Positions 43,656-53,552 of a stretch of DNA of 64,000 nucleotides are shown here, in pieces. This DNA comes from Caballeronia sordidicola (GTDB lineage Bacteria > Pseudomonadota > Gammaproteobacteria > Burkholderiales > Burkholderiaceae), in NCBI RefSeq assembly GCF_001544455.2, contig NZ_FCOC02000023.1, positions 1 through 64,000 of the forward strand, in the 5' to 3' direction. The notes under the pieces were generated by a model. That model saw only the letters and a program-made list of their open reading frames with translations, did not search any database and had not been told where the DNA came from. Numbering within the stretch: position 1 is the stretch's first letter; each line of letters begins with the position of its first letter. Position numbers and translations under genes: made by a program.

Positions 43656-45446
43656 CTATTGAAACTGATAAGAAAACGTTGCGTTGATGCGAGGGTTGCG
43701 CGATGCGCTTTCAATTGGAGCGGCGCCGACGGGCTTGGCTACGGACAAATCCAGGCTGTAATATCGTGCATCACAGATGCGAAATCCCGCGCCCACCGAT
43801 GCCAGTCTGCTCGATTGCGCCGTGGTGCCATGCAGGTACACGCGGGCGGTATCAATGATGAGATATGGCGTGATCGTCTTGAGGTAGGCGAATGCGAGGG
43901 GAACAGGACGGTTGATCTCTGCCGAGACAGCCCAGCCCGAGTCGCCCGACACCTCGCCTGGCTGATATCCGAGTGCAAAACGTTGCGCCCCAAACGCAAT
44001 CTGCTCCGACGTTGGCAAAGAGTCAGCACTATATTGACCGGTCGCAGCGACGACCGTACCGATTTTGAACGGCCATTCGTTGCTTTGCGACGCCGTTGCA
44101 CCCGTACGCAAGAAGGTGAGCGAAACCGGATTCTGGGTAAGCACGCCCGCAATGTTGGTGTCAGCTGCCTTCGATGCACCGAGCACGTTGAACGCTTTTG
44201 CCACGTTTAAGCTTGCGCGTCTGACGACACCCGGTTCCGCGCTGGTGAAATCGAGCTGCAGTGCACTCACGCGTACTTGGGATCGCTGGTCGATTTGCGC
44301 ACCGGTGATGGTGTTTTTGAACCGATCCTCGTTGCTCGAGGCATATGCGCTGGCCGTGCCGATCAAGCTTCTTGAATTACTCAGAATGAATGGGTACGAC
44401 GCCGATATGCTTGCCCTGTCGTTGACAACGGTACGCTCAACATAAGATGGCAGGCCCGGGTTATCCGACGGGTGTCCGTAGTAATGTGATGCATCAACCT
44501 TGGCAATGAAACCATCGGTACCAATCGGCAATGCGGCGCTCACCGCGTAATACGTCTGGTCATCGCGGCCCTTCGGAAAGAGTCCCGAGACGCCAAGCGT
44601 TTCTCCAACGCCCAGCATCTCGTTCTCCGTTGCGCTGACAATCCCTTGCACGCCCGGGTGGTTCAGATCGATGCCGGTGGCAAATGTGAAGGGCTGGCGT
44701 TCGACATCGAGCGCGAGTGTTGCGGCCCCGTCAGTGTTTTGTGGTGGTGCAACGGTGGCGGCGATTTTTACACCAGGCACGAGTCCCAGTACATTGATAT
44801 AGCGTTCAAAGCTCGCCTGGCGAAGCGGGCGGTCCGCGCGAATGCGTTCGGCGAGCGCGCGAATGCGCTTTTCGGCCGCGCCAGGCTGACCGTTTATCTC
44901 AATGCGTTCGACGTATCCTTCCACCACCGTGATACGCACCACGCCGTTTTGGAAAGTCTGCGCGGGTACGAAAGCAAAGGAGAGGGCGTAGCCTTTTTGC
45001 TTGTACAGTTTCGTTACGCCGTCTGCGGCCTTGATCAGATCGACGATTTTGATCGCTTGACCAACCAGGGGGGCGAACCGCTGCGCAACTTGACCAAATG
45101 GGATAGCGTGCACGCCTTCGATCTGGACCCTTGACGGCGTGATCGGACGCTCAAGGAGAGCTTGAAGTTGAGGTGCTTGGGGTTGCACGTCTACAGTCAC
45201 GCTTGGGGCGCCGCGAGGAGCATTCACCTGTGGCAAGGCTTCGAGCGGGTTGCCTGCGCTTGGCGGACGGACGGGGGGTGCATTTTGCGAGTGCGCAGGA
45301 CGAAAGGTCATTGCCGCGAACAGCAATGCCCATGTTAATTCTTTGCGAATCAAAGCACGGCCCCTCGGGAAGACGGTTCTTTTTTTGTACGAACTGCGCC
45401 CGGCAGGGGCGCCTACGGGCGAGCGCAGCGCCGCACTCGTCGTCAA
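43656..45446 (-). CDS. ShlB/FhaC/HecB-type outer-membrane transporter (two-partner secretion TpsB)
   Basis: A 596-residue outer-membrane protein. After an N-terminal export signal (basic RKE then LTWALLFAAMTFRPAHS, near residues 35-52) comes a proline-rich linker. A POTRA domain follows (PSRVQIEGVHAIPFGQVAQRFAPLVG... and FQNGVVRITVVEGYVERIEING, residues about 102-192), then a 16-strand barrel ending FSYQFQ. TpsB proteins secrete a large TpsA filament. No TpsA gene is next to it; the gene 150 bases upstream encodes a low-complexity lipoprotein instead. They look co-transcribed. Confidence 0.9.
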   Translation of the reverse strand: MTTSAALRSPVGAPAGRSSYKKRTVFPRGRALIRKELTWALLFAAMTFRPAHSQNAPPVRPPSAGNPLEALPQVNAPRGAPSVTVDVQPQAPQLQALLERPITPSRVQIEGVHAIPFGQVAQRFAPLVGQAIKIVDLIKAADGVTKLYKQKGYALSFAFVPAQTFQNGVVRITVVEGYVERIEINGQPGAAEKRIRALAERIRADRPLRQASFERYINVLGLVPGVKIAATVAPPQNTDGAATLALDVERQPFTFATGIDLNHPGVQGIVSATENEMLGVGETLGVSGLFPKGRDDQTYYAVSAALPIGTDGFIAKVDASHYYGHPSDNPGLPSYVERTVVNDRASISASYPFILSNSRSLIGTASAYASSNEDRFKNTITGAQIDQRSQVRVSALQLDFTSAEPGVVRRASLNVAKAFNVLGASKAADTNIAGVLTQNPVSLTFLRTGATASQSNEWPFKIGTVVAATGQYSADSLPTSEQIAFGAQRFALGYQPGEVSGDSGWAVSAEINRPVPLAFAYLKTITPYLIIDTARVYLHGTTAQSSRLASVGAGFRICDARYYSLDLSVAKPVGAAPIESASRNPRINATFSYQFQ

Positions 45447-45596
45447 TGTTCATCAACACAAAGACGTCGGTTTGCATAAGCGGGTGCTTGAACAAACGCC
45501 GACTCAGAGTGAATCCGCAAGACTCCACCCATGCAAGGTGAAAGTCTTACGGCGTTCACTCCGAGCAGCCGCTGCACGAGCGTATCTTAGAGCGCT

Positions 45597-47222
45597 CTAG
45601 TGAGCCCGCCCGCCGAGGAGCGACCCGACACCGCCCAGTACCGAGCCAATGACGCCTGGCTGCGAACCCGGTGTGCTTCCCCCCGAGCTAGAGGCAAGGC
45701 CCGCGCCAATACTAACGACGCCTGGCACCCCGACGCCTACGCCTGCCACTGGCGTTCTCGCACCGGTCGCCGATCCGGGCGAGCCCGCCCCAACGCCCAC
45801 ACCGACCGGTCCGGTCGCCGGCGTACCGAGGCCGGCTAAGACCGTGAGCCCGCCAGGCGCCGCACCACCCGCGCTTGTAGGTGTGCCTGACAGTCCGCCC
45901 GCCGCACTGCCAACTGCGCTTGTCAAACCACCTACGGCCCCTGTAACAGGCGCGAGCGGTCCTGGACGTCCCTGCGTCCCGCCGGCAGAACCGAGCGTGC
46001 TGGCAACGCCTCCGACCGCTCCTGTGATGGGGGCGAGCGGTCCTGCCCCCGGTGTACTCGTTACGCCAGAAAGGACGCCGGCGACGGGCGTGAGCGGTGT
46101 CGTACCGGGCGTTCCGCTCACCAGGCCGCCCGTTGAGGCGATAGTTGTGCCGGTGCTTGAGAATACGCCGCCTAAGCCTGTCGTGAGAGCGCCATTGCCC
46201 GTAGACGACAGTGTCTGTCCGGCCGAATTCAACCTGCCGCCGAGGCTTGTCAACAAGTAGTTTGCGGGCGCGCCTATGCCGGTCGCAGCGCCAACGGTTT
46301 GCGTAGTGGAACCGACGACCGAGGTAATCGGTGTGATCGCACTGCTCGCGCCCTGCGTGACATTTTGAACAAGCCCCGTCGATAGGACCGGGTCCAGTGC
46401 CCCGCCGGTACGCGTCACGGTCCGACCGAGCTGACTCACTACACCGCCTGTGTCTGTCGTGATCGGTGCAATAGGAGCAAGCGTCCCCGTCCCGACGCTG
46501 CTGACAAGATCCCCCGCGCTGCTCACCGCACGGCCCGTGTCCTGCACGACGCCACTCGTGCTTACCACGGTGGTACCAAGCGGATTCGATGTCGAGCCGA
46601 TTTGACCCAGTCCTTGCGACACGCCGTCGCCAAGCGTCGAGACAGCGGCGCCCGCGTGGCTCACTATGCCGCCCGCAGCTTGCGTGGTGGTTGGATTAAT
46701 GCCTGCAAGGGTGGTCGAGCCTACCGCGGAGCCCAAGCCACTTGCGGCGTCACCGACTGACGAGACAATGCCGCCCGCAGAATGCGCGACTGCGGCAACA
46801 GGCGTTACCACGCTGCCGCCTGGCGTATTGCCGCCCCCGTTGCTTCCCCCTGCGGCACCGCCACTGCCGCCTCCTGAATTTCCATTGCCACCCGCTCCGG
46901 CCGCTCCCCCGGCGACCGTGCTGCCGCCTGTTCCCGATGCTCCACCCGAAGTACCCGCGTTGCCCGTACCCGCAGCACCGCCGCCGCTTGCCGTTGAAGT
47001 ATCGCCCCCAGCGCCGGCGCCTGATCCGCTGGTGCCGCCCGAGCTTGAAGAGGGGCCTGACGCAGTGTCAGTACCGTCACCGGTTGAGATTGCCCCCGAA
47101 CTGCCCATCTGTCTGCTGGTGGACCCGGAGCCACCACACGCGCCAAGCGCGAGAAGGGCAGCCACGCTCGTTGCTACAATAGTGAGGCGCAGCGCGCCCC
47201 TTTGCATGCCTTTGGTCTTCAT
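45597..47222 (-). CDS. Low-complexity Gly/Ser/Thr-rich lipoprotein (collagen-like annotation class)
   Basis: A 541-residue surface lipoprotein. I start at the ATG giving MKTKGMQRGALRLTIVATSV followed by a lipobox LALGAC, so Cys would be lipidated. The first 120 mature residues are Gly/Ser/Ala-rich. The remainder is a degenerate repeat of 20-30 residues alternating GGVVS..VG, GLTS..VGSAAGG and TTLAPI-like units. Long frames on the opposite strand are composition artefacts. Databases often label such Burkholderia proteins collagen-like, though strict Gly-X-Y periodicity is not seen. It is upstream of the TpsB transporter and may be its partner. Confidence 0.8.
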   Translation of the reverse strand: MKTKGMQRGALRLTIVATSVAALLALGACGGSGSTSRQMGSSGAISTGDGTDTASGPSSSSGGTSGSGAGAGGDTSTASGGGAAGTGNAGTSGGASGTGGSTVAGGAAGAGGNGNSGGGSGGAAGGSNGGGNTPGGSVVTPVAAVAHSAGGIVSSVGDAASGLGSAVGSTTLAGINPTTTQAAGGIVSHAGAAVSTLGDGVSQGLGQIGSTSNPLGTTVVSTSGVVQDTGRAVSSAGDLVSSVGTGTLAPIAPITTDTGGVVSQLGRTVTRTGGALDPVLSTGLVQNVTQGASSAITPITSVVGSTTQTVGAATGIGAPANYLLTSLGGRLNSAGQTLSSTGNGALTTGLGGVFSSTGTTIASTGGLVSGTPGTTPLTPVAGVLSGVTSTPGAGPLAPITGAVGGVASTLGSAGGTQGRPGPLAPVTGAVGGLTSAVGSAAGGLSGTPTSAGGAAPGGLTVLAGLGTPATGPVGVGVGAGSPGSATGARTPVAGVGVGVPGVVSIGAGLASSSGGSTPGSQPGVIGSVLGGVGSLLGGRAH

Positions 47223-47699
47223 AACACCCTCGAATGTTCTATTTAGATGGCCGTGGTATTTCACTGGTCGATTAACGGTAGTGACGTGTCCCAATCCGTT
47301 CTCGACTCTGTCGCTGGTATTAAATGCGTAAATCGTTCCGCCTAATTGCGGTTAGATCTTGAGTGCAGTAACTTTGAATGTTTTCAATAGGCGTCCTCCA
47401 TTAATCTGACGTGTGGTTCAGTTCATGTATTTATAAATGATTTAAATGACGAAATCCATTGCCGTAGGTAGATCCACAACACGTGTTAACCCGTAATCTT
47501 TTTTGTCCGAAAGCGCAGGATGCCGAAAGAGACGCAGCTCGGTCGGTAGTGGATTACAGACACGCAATGGTCCTCGTTAGTCCGGTGGCGAAAGCAGTAA
47601 TACGAGGACTTATCACGAACGCTTTTCTGTAAAAGCTACCGTCGGAGCTAAAAGGCGTCGAGCGTTATGTAGCGAAAGTTTATACGTGAGAGAAAGTGG
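47223..47699. other. Intergenic region between lipoprotein and GGDEF-EAL gene
   Basis: About 480 bases, AT-rich at 47340-47500, with no supported gene. It should contain the promoter of the lipoprotein-TpsB operon. Confidence 0.4.
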
Positions 47700-49856
47700 T
47701 TATTCCGAAAGGCCGAATTGGCGGGCAAATTCCGAGGCTGGCATTGGTCGACCGAATAAATAGCCTTGTGCCGTTTCGCAGCCTTTCTTGCGCAAGCGCG
47801 CGCTTTGCTCTTCTGTTTCCACGCCCTCGGCGATGACCTCCAACCCAAAGCTGTGGCCAAGATAAAGGATGGCTCGAACGATCGCCGCGTCGGCGCTCGA
47901 CTCGCACATTCCCCGAACGAAGGTCTGATCGATCTTGAGCTTCGTCAGGGGATAGCGCTTCAACATGCTCAGTGAAGCGTAGCCCGTCCCGTAGTCATCG
48001 AATGCAATCCCCACCCCGTCGTCGCGAAGCTCCCGCAGGGGTCCGATCATCTGGTCGTCGTGACGCAGGATGATGTTTTCGGTAATCTCCAGCTCCAAGG
48101 CTGACGCGGGGAGTCCCGTTTCGATCAGCGCCGCGCGGACCCTGCTGGCGAGATCGCCTGTGCGAAACTGGGCGCCAAAAAGATTGACGCCCATTCGGAA
48201 TTCAGGCGAGCCGTGTGCGCGCCACCGAGCGGCTTGATTGCACGCGGTTCGAATGATCCAGTCGCCCATTCGAGGAGCAAGATACCCGGCCTCCAAGGCG
48301 GAAAGAAACGCGCCGGGACCGAGCAACCCCTTTTCAGGGTGACGCCATCGCAGCAACGCTTCAGCGCCGATTAGCGCGCCATCAGAGAGCCTAACTTGTG
48401 GCTGGTAATAAAGCTCAAATTCATGGTGTTCGAAGGCCCTCAGTACCTCACTCTGATAGGCTCGCTTGTCGGTCGCCGCTTCGCGCAGTCCTGTCTTATA
48501 GAAACGGTGGCAGTGCCGGCCTTCGGCTTTGGCCTGGTAGAGGGCCAAGTCCGCACTGGACAGCAACTCCCGCACGCTCGACCCATGCTCCGGACACATC
48601 GCAATGCCAACGCTTGCACCGATGTTGATTGCCTGCCCATCAACAGTAAGGATGCGCGATAGAGATTCGATAACGGTGTCGGCGATTTCGGCCGCACGGG
48701 AGGCACTGACCAGACCCGGAATGAGGATGGAGAATTCGTCGCCGCCCATGCGCGCGAGCGTATCAAGAGCCCGCACCGACGATTCCAGACGACGAGCCAC
48801 GGTTACTAAAACGGCGTCACCCGCGGAGTGGCCCAGGCTGTCGTTGACATCCTTGAATCCGTCAAGATCGACCATCATGACGCAAGCAGCGCTTTGATCG
48901 CTTAGTGTCTGTTCCACGCGAGACCTGAACATCGTGCGGTTGGCCAATCCAGTCAAGGAGTCGATGTGGGCAAGCTGGAATAGTCGTTCTTCGTTGGTAC
49001 GGCGCTCGGTAATGTCGCGCAAGATCGCGCCGAAACTCGGGCGTCCGTTCTCTCGCCACATGGAGGCGGACAACTCGACAGGAATACTGGCGCCGCTCGC
49101 AGCATGAACGTTGAGTTCGATGGTGCGTCCCTCGATCAAGGACGCGCCCGCTGTCGCTAATTCGTGTACCCGATTAATCAATTCCTGGGGAGCGATGAGA
49201 TCGATGCTGCGCCCGAGGATATTTTCCGCGCGATAGCCGAGCAACCGATCGGCTGCGGGGTTCCAGAAGGTCACCAAGCCCTGCTGATCCGCACAGATAA
49301 TCGCGTCCGGAGACGTCGCGGCAATGTTCTCAAAGCGGGACTGACTTGAGCGGCGGGCAAATTCCAGGCGGCGAACCTCGAGCTTGTCGAGCACAAGCGC
49401 AGCGAGCTCTGAGAGATTGCGACGCTCGCTATTACTAAATGCGTCTCTCGGTTCGGTGTCGATCAGGCAGAGCGTGCCCAGCGCATAGCCGAGCGTGTTG
49501 CGAAGCGGCGCACCGGCGTAAAACCGTATGTGCGGTTCACCGGTAACCAGGGCATTATTACAAAAGCGGGAATCCTTCTGGGCATCGAGGATGACCATGA
49601 TCTCGTCGCGCAGGATCGCATGGGCGCAGAACGAGACGTCGCGGGATGTCTGGCATACGTTGAGTCCCACACTCGCGGCGAACAACTGGCGCTGGGCATC
49701 AACCAGTGAGACAAGCGCGACCGGCACGCGGAAGATGCTTTGGGCCAAGTGAACAAGGCGATCAAAGCCCGGGTCGCCGAGTGTCGCGTCGATCGAGTAT
49801 TCGCGAAGCGATGCAAGTCTCGCTTCTTCGTCAGAGCCAATTAATGTGGAGTCCAT
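47700..49856 (-). CDS. GAF-PAS-GGDEF-EAL cyclic-di-GMP signalling protein
   Basis: A 718-residue cytoplasmic protein. A GAF domain (about 20-165, with [15 protein letters not shown] and [22 protein letters not shown]) is followed by a PAS domain with PAC (about 175-290, ...ILRDITERR). The GGDEF domain is intact ([15 protein letters not shown] near 370). The EAL domain has the full set of metal/catalytic motifs ([47 protein letters not shown]). Both synthesis and hydrolysis of c-di-GMP are possible; which dominates cannot be read here. It may control the adjacent surface lipoprotein and secretion genes, which is inference from position. Confidence 0.95.
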   Translation of the reverse strand: MDSTLIGSDEEARLASLREYSIDATLGDPGFDRLVHLAQSIFRVPVALVSLVDAQRQLFAASVGLNVCQTSRDVSFCAHAILRDEIMVILDAQKDSRFCNNALVTGEPHIRFYAGAPLRNTLGYALGTLCLIDTEPRDAFSNSERRNLSELAALVLDKLEVRRLEFARRSSQSRFENIAATSPDAIICADQQGLVTFWNPAADRLLGYRAENILGRSIDLIAPQELINRVHELATAGASLIEGRTIELNVHAASGASIPVELSASMWRENGRPSFGAILRDITERRTNEERLFQLAHIDSLTGLANRTMFRSRVEQTLSDQSAACVMMVDLDGFKDVNDSLGHSAGDAVLVTVARRLESSVRALDTLARMGGDEFSILIPGLVSASRAAEIADTVIESLSRILTVDGQAINIGASVGIAMCPEHGSSVRELLSSADLALYQAKAEGRHCHRFYKTGLREAATDKRAYQSEVLRAFEHHEFELYYQPQVRLSDGALIGAEALLRWRHPEKGLLGPGAFLSALEAGYLAPRMGDWIIRTACNQAARWRAHGSPEFRMGVNLFGAQFRTGDLASRVRAALIETGLPASALELEITENIILRHDDQMIGPLRELRDDGVGIAFDDYGTGYASLSMLKRYPLTKLKIDQTFVRGMCESSADAAIVRAILYLGHSFGLEVIAEGVETEEQSARLRKKGCETAQGYLFGRPMPASEFARQFGLSE

Positions 49857-49970
49857 GGCAGTTGTTCACCTGCTTTGTAAGAATGAAGCTCATTTGGCGG
49901 TCTGGCTTCGCCGCGAAGTGGTGAATAGCCTGGACTTCTAGCGTTGATAACGGCGAAAAACGTTTGTGCT

Positions 49971-50171
49971 TTAGGCGCCGTGCCTCATATCAGGGGGCAC
50001 CTTGGGGCGAGCGCTGCGGGACGATGGTGGCTTGTCGGGGCCCCAACCCGACGGATCGTGGTGCCACTCGTAGTCGTCGAGGTCGGCTTCGGCGCCGTGT
50101 TTGGGTACCAACCAGGCGAGAAACGTCGCAAGCACTATGACGCCGAGTATCACTATGACCTTGATCAACAT
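49971..50171 (-). CDS. Small membrane-anchored hypothetical protein
   Basis: A 66-residue protein from ATG at 50171: one N-terminal membrane helix (MLIKVIVILGVIVLATFLAWLV) then a charged, Trp/Pro-rich tail (DDYEWHHDPSGWGPDKPP). A longer frame to 50228 adds an untypical start. Function unknown. Confidence 0.55.
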   Translation of the reverse strand: MLIKVIVILGVIVLATFLAWLVPKHGAEADLDDYEWHHDPSGWGPDKPPSSRSARPKVPPDMRHGA

Positions 50172-50354
50172 CGCTTCCCCGATTGTTGCCCATACGAAAT
50201 CCGTAATTCGTATACAAAAAGAAAGCAAGTTTGATGCTAACGAGCTTCGGTGATAACCCTTTGTGCGCTCTTTGGGTCGTGCAAGGTTGGGAAGGCGGTA
50301 ACGAGCGGCCGTCAGCGGCCCCCGATGGAGCCGCCGCGCTGCCGAGTCACGGCC

Positions 50355-50594
50355 TCACCACGCTGGCCGAAGTTCCCAAATCAGCGCGACCATCACCACG
50401 GCTGCAGCACCGACTAGGGCCACGCCGCCCGCGATGAGGAAATCGAGCGACGAAAACCGCTGCTCCCGATTCCTCATTTCGTGAAGCAGGGGATTTAGGG
50501 ATGTTTCCATCAATCGGACGGCGTGAGTTGTCCGCTTCGAGAACGGGCTCCTGAGATGCCGTCCCCGACGTGAGGTTATTTTCTTCTCGGACAT
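50355..50594 (-). CDS. Small single-helix membrane protein
   Basis: A frame of 79 codons. The last 50 residues (METSLNPLLHEMRNREQRFSS followed by helix LIAGGVALVGAAAVVMVALIWEL) look genuine. The start may be the ATG at 50510 rather than 50594. No family recognised. Confidence 0.4.
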   Translation of the reverse strand: MSEKKITSRRGRHLRSPFSKRTTHAVRLMETSLNPLLHEMRNREQRFSSLDFLIAGGVALVGAAAVVMVALIWELRPAW

Positions 50595-51081
50595 GCCCGG
50601 CTGAGACGCTGAGAGCGGTGAAGTTCAAGCAGACAATTATGCAAGTTTTAGGCCGCCTAAACGAATGCCAGAGGCAATCCGTGCGCACGCGGCGGATGCA
50701 AGCCAGCATCTGCAAGGCGGGATTCGTGCGGGCGTACATATTTTTTGCAGGGCATGAACGACTTCAAGAGCCCTTTGCAAAGGACCTAAGCTTGGTGACT
50801 CATCACCTAGTCGACGATGTTTGCGTATGGGCCGTATCACGACGCCCGCGAAACAGGACAGGCATGACGAAGAAGTCTGCGACCCGATTAACACCGGCCG
50901 TGCGGTGGAAACCACGCCGGGAAGCTCGATGCATGAAACGGCAGGCACCCGAACTTATTAGCAGGGCTGCCCGGCAGTGTGGCTGTAGCCTGCGTCGGAT
51001 TGCAGTCGAGGCGCAACACCGCTGGCAACATGGCTACAGATATTGGCGCTGAGCGAGACTCATTGACCCGTACCGGTCACA
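50595..51081. other. Stretch without a supported gene
   Basis: A 160-codon frame on the plus strand covers it, but it starts antisense to the preceding small gene and has Arg/Cys-rich, shadow-like composition. I see no domain, repeat or RNA gene. Confidence 0.35.
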
Positions 51082-51156
51082 TTAATGGAAAATTAGATAG
51101 AGGATCACCAACACGATAACTGGAACCCCAAGCAACCAACCCAAAAGATACGGCAT
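51082..51156 (-). CDS. 24-residue membrane peptide
   Basis: ATG at 51156 begins MPYLLGWLLGVPVIVLVILY and continues with LIFH before TAA at 51082. It is a single hydrophobic helix with a GGGAG ribosome-binding site about eight bases upstream. The near-ideal helix and start signal argue for a real small gene. Confidence 0.5.
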   Translation of the reverse strand: MPYLLGWLLGVPVIVLVILYLIFH

Positions 51157-51285
51157 GTGTGTGCTCCCTATTTGCTATTCATTGAATGTATGTACGTCGG
51201 TTGGCGCAGTAACTGCTATAAGTTCTCGCCGGCATCGTGTGGATCACTTCTCGCAAAACACGTTCCCACCCCATCTACTTACGCT

Positions 51286-51585
51286 ATGGATGCCGAAATG
51301 AGAACTACTCTACGGTCTTCGATCGGCAACGCGGCAGTTATCGCTACTATGGCTTGGCTCCCAGCGCATGCGATCGCTCAACCCTCTGCACCTCCGAAAT
51401 CGGATAATGCGCCGAAAGGGGGCGTGGAGAGGCGCGCCATGGCTCATCCGCCGGTTGATGCGTCGAGTGATACCGCTGCGGCGACTTCTTCGCCTATGCC
51501 AGCGCCCCCCGTCCGCGACCCCACCAATAGCGGGGAAAAACCACGGTCGCCAACACTTGATGCGCCTTTGGCTAAGCCTTATTAA
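51286..51585 (+). CDS. Small secreted Pro/Ala-rich protein
   Basis: A protein of about 99 residues with a signal peptide (MDAEMRTTLRSSIGNAAVIA, then TMAWLPAHAIA, cleavage near AIA-QPS) and a disordered mature part rich in Pro, Ala, Ser and Lys. The start could also be the ATG at 51298. Function unknown. Confidence 0.5.
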   Translation: MDAEMRTTLRSSIGNAAVIATMAWLPAHAIAQPSAPPKSDNAPKGGVERRAMAHPPVDASSDTAAATSSPMPAPPVRDPTNSGEKPRSPTLDAPLAKPY

Positions 51586-51799
51586 ACACCGCTCATGCAA
51601 GCGGCGAACAAACCAGCCAAACCCAGCGGTTGATTATCGGACCCAGGATGATTCCCACCCAGTCGCGAAGGTGATCGCCTTCCAGGTTTTCGTGGACAGA
51701 ATTTCTGGGTTTGCCGTGGGTTCGGGCGGGAAAGGGGAGCCGGTCCTAAGCGCCGGTGGAAGGTTAATAATGCCGGTTACCACATGAGCGGAGGGGCGG

Positions 51800-52060
51800 A
51801 TGGCCGCCTTGTCGGACGAGATGGCGCGCATTCTTGAAAAAGCGGGCGAAGGGCTCAAGGCGTTGGAGAATGAGGTAATCAGGCCGAGTTCGATCCGGAC
51901 GATCCAGCGAGTGTCGAAGCAGCCATCGCCCACGTCGAAGCAGTCACCGACGCCAAAGTCACGCGCTTTCAAGGCAACCGTCTTGTCGAGGAAGCAGCGG
52001 ACGCGATCAAAGCGGAATGCCGGGACTTATACTTCTACAGGCTACCGACCGCAGCCGGTA
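51800..52060 (+). pseudogene. Hypothetical protein, frameshifted
   Basis: From 51800 the frame reads MAALSDEMARILEKAGEGLK, then ALENE, and turns Ser/Arg-rich. The next phase then reads QAEFDPDDPASVEAAIAHVE, AVTDAKVTRFQGNRLVEEAA and DAIKAECRDLYFYR, which is good helical coding sequence but lacks a start (a TGA lies just before). One lost base at about 51870-51875 would join them. No family name known. Confidence 0.4.
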
Positions 52061-52071
52061 AGTGCTTTTTT

Positions 52072-52411
52072 CTACTTTGGTTGCTCCTTTCGTTGTTCGA
52101 TCGCCTCGAGAACGGCATCTGGATGTCGCCGCCTGCAGGGTCTCCGCACGCTCGTCGTGCCGGTCCCGTACGTTAGGAGATCGCGTCGAAGCTCCTCAAG
52201 CAGCATCATGCTTTTGGCACGCTTGCGCACAAAAAGCTCGGTAAAAAGCGGGCTCACCAAAAAATACGCGAACGCGCTCGATCGCTCTATGCGCGGCAGT
52301 GCGCTTCTCATCCTCGCGCTGAGCGAATCGAGAAACCTTGTCTAAATTTTCGTGAATTGCATCAGAAATATTCTGGACAGTGCCTGTGTCGGCCTGCGGA
52401 TCGGTTGTCAT
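52072..52411 (-). pseudogene. Small protein with several frameshifts, family uncertain
   Basis: ATG at 52411 starts MTTDPQADTGTVQNISDAIH and runs to RTAAHRAIERV. A different phase then gives AYFLVSPLFTELFVRKRAKS followed by MMLLEELRRDL. A third phase reads NVRDRHDERAETLQ, and the last reads RRHPDAVLEAIEQRKEQPK-stop at 52072. Together they describe one protein of about 110 residues with a central hydrophobic segment, broken by at least two shifts. Confidence 0.4.
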
Positions 52412-52968
52412 ATCAGCGCTACGTTCTCAACGGAGGCGGCCAAGGCCGGAGGGTGGTTTTTTCTACCTTGAGCGCGGGAGCGCATCGGAAGCTTCGCCCG
52501 CGTTCGCGGCATAACAAATTCATCTGTATCTATTTTCACTTAAAGGAGTGCAAACGATCTTTCAGGTACACCCGTTGCGATTAGTCCGGCGACATCCTAA
52601 CAGGTCAAAACCAATATTCCGGCACATTACTAAGTCACGACTACGTGCCATCCAAAGATGCGGCTCGTTCAAAGCGGTGCTGCAATTTCTGTAGCGATGG
52701 TGCGGTGTGAGCCCCCGAAAAAAAGCGGCCACGATGTCTTGAATGAATCAAACGTTGAAGCGCTTGCCACGTCGCATCGGCCGGGCGGTGCAATCGCCGT
52801 AAGCTTTGCGAGTGCCCGGCGCAAGGGTCTTGAGTTGCTGTCATCGACCCCTGGAGCGGATGTCCTCAATTTCCCGGACGTCTCGGTACATACCCTCGAT
52901 TGACGACAAGAAACGTCCGGCCGATACTTTGTCCGTACAAATAAACAAATGAGACGGGAGTATCGAGC
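52412..52968. other. Upstream region of catabolic operon B
   Basis: About 560 bases without a supported gene; a plus-strand 81-codon frame at 52658 has no recognisable features. The last 45 bases hold a candidate GntR operator and a GGGAG ribosome-binding site. Confidence 0.4.
52928..52941. promoter_or_regulatory. Candidate GntR/UTRA operator
   Basis: TTTGTCCGTACAAA is a near-palindrome (TTTGT...ACAAA, two central mismatches) 27 bases before the MaoC start. GntR-family regulators bind short palindromes of this kind; the regulator gene lies within the same operon at 58754. Confidence 0.4.
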
Positions 52969-53469
52969 ATGCAAGCTGAAGAAGTGGGAAAGCAGCGTTA
53001 TCGAGCGAGCTATGGCCGCTACTTTGAAGAGTTCACGGTTGGCGATATCTACGAGCATCGGCCGGGACGCACAATCACCGAGGCGGACAACATCCATTTC
53101 TCATTGCTGACGATGAATTTCCATCCAATGCACTGTGACGCAGCACATGCCGCGAAAAGCGAATTCGGGCAATTGCTGGTGAACAGCGGACTGACCGTGG
53201 CAATTGTGCTCGGCATGTCTGTCAACGATGTCAGCGGCAAGGCCATTGCCAACCTCGGCTGGAAAGAAATCAAGCTCACCGGTCCCGTGTTTTGCGGCGA
53301 TACCCTGTATGCGGAATCCGAAGTGCTCCAAACGCGTGAATCGAAATCCCGTCCCACGCAAGGCATTGTCACGGTCCATACGCGCGCGTTCAAGCAGGAC
53401 GGCACCGCCGTCATGGACTTTGTACGCACCGCGTTGATCGCCAAGAAAGGCCACGGCACCCGCGAGTAG
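52969..53469 (+). CDS. MaoC-family (R)-hydratase, itaconyl/mesaconyl-CoA hydratase-like
   Basis: A 166-residue hot-dog-fold hydratase. The hydratase-2 motif is recognisable around TEADNIHFSLLTMNFHPMHC, with the following DAAHAAKSEFG; Asp and His are the catalytic pair. LVNSGLTVAIVLGMSVND forms the central helix. In itaconate degradation a MaoC protein (Ich) hydrates itaconyl-CoA to citramalyl-CoA. Here the CaiB transferase and HpcH lyase in the same gene string support that role, although mesaconyl-CoA or another enoyl-CoA is possible. First gene of the operon. Confidence 0.9.
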   Translation: MQAEEVGKQRYRASYGRYFEEFTVGDIYEHRPGRTITEADNIHFSLLTMNFHPMHCDAAHAAKSEFGQLLVNSGLTVAIVLGMSVNDVSGKAIANLGWKEIKLTGPVFCGDTLYAESEVLQTRESKSRPTQGIVTVHTRAFKQDGTAVMDFVRTALIAKKGHGTRE

Positions 53470-53552
53470 CACAGCTCGACACGCCGCAGGAAATGCTGAT
53501 TCGGCCCAAGAACGAACGCATTTCACTCCATCCTCACAGTAAGGAGACAGCT

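Noticed and set aside
45649-47331. Long plus-strand open frames (203, 221 and 146 codons) opposite the lipoprotein gene
   Set aside because: They are Pro/Arg-rich mirror images of a Gly/Ser/Thr-rich repeat gene and have no start signals; a lipobox and signal peptide support the minus-strand gene.
50570-51052. 160-codon plus-strand frame
   Set aside because: It overlaps a better small membrane gene antisense, is Arg/Cys-rich and shows no domain.
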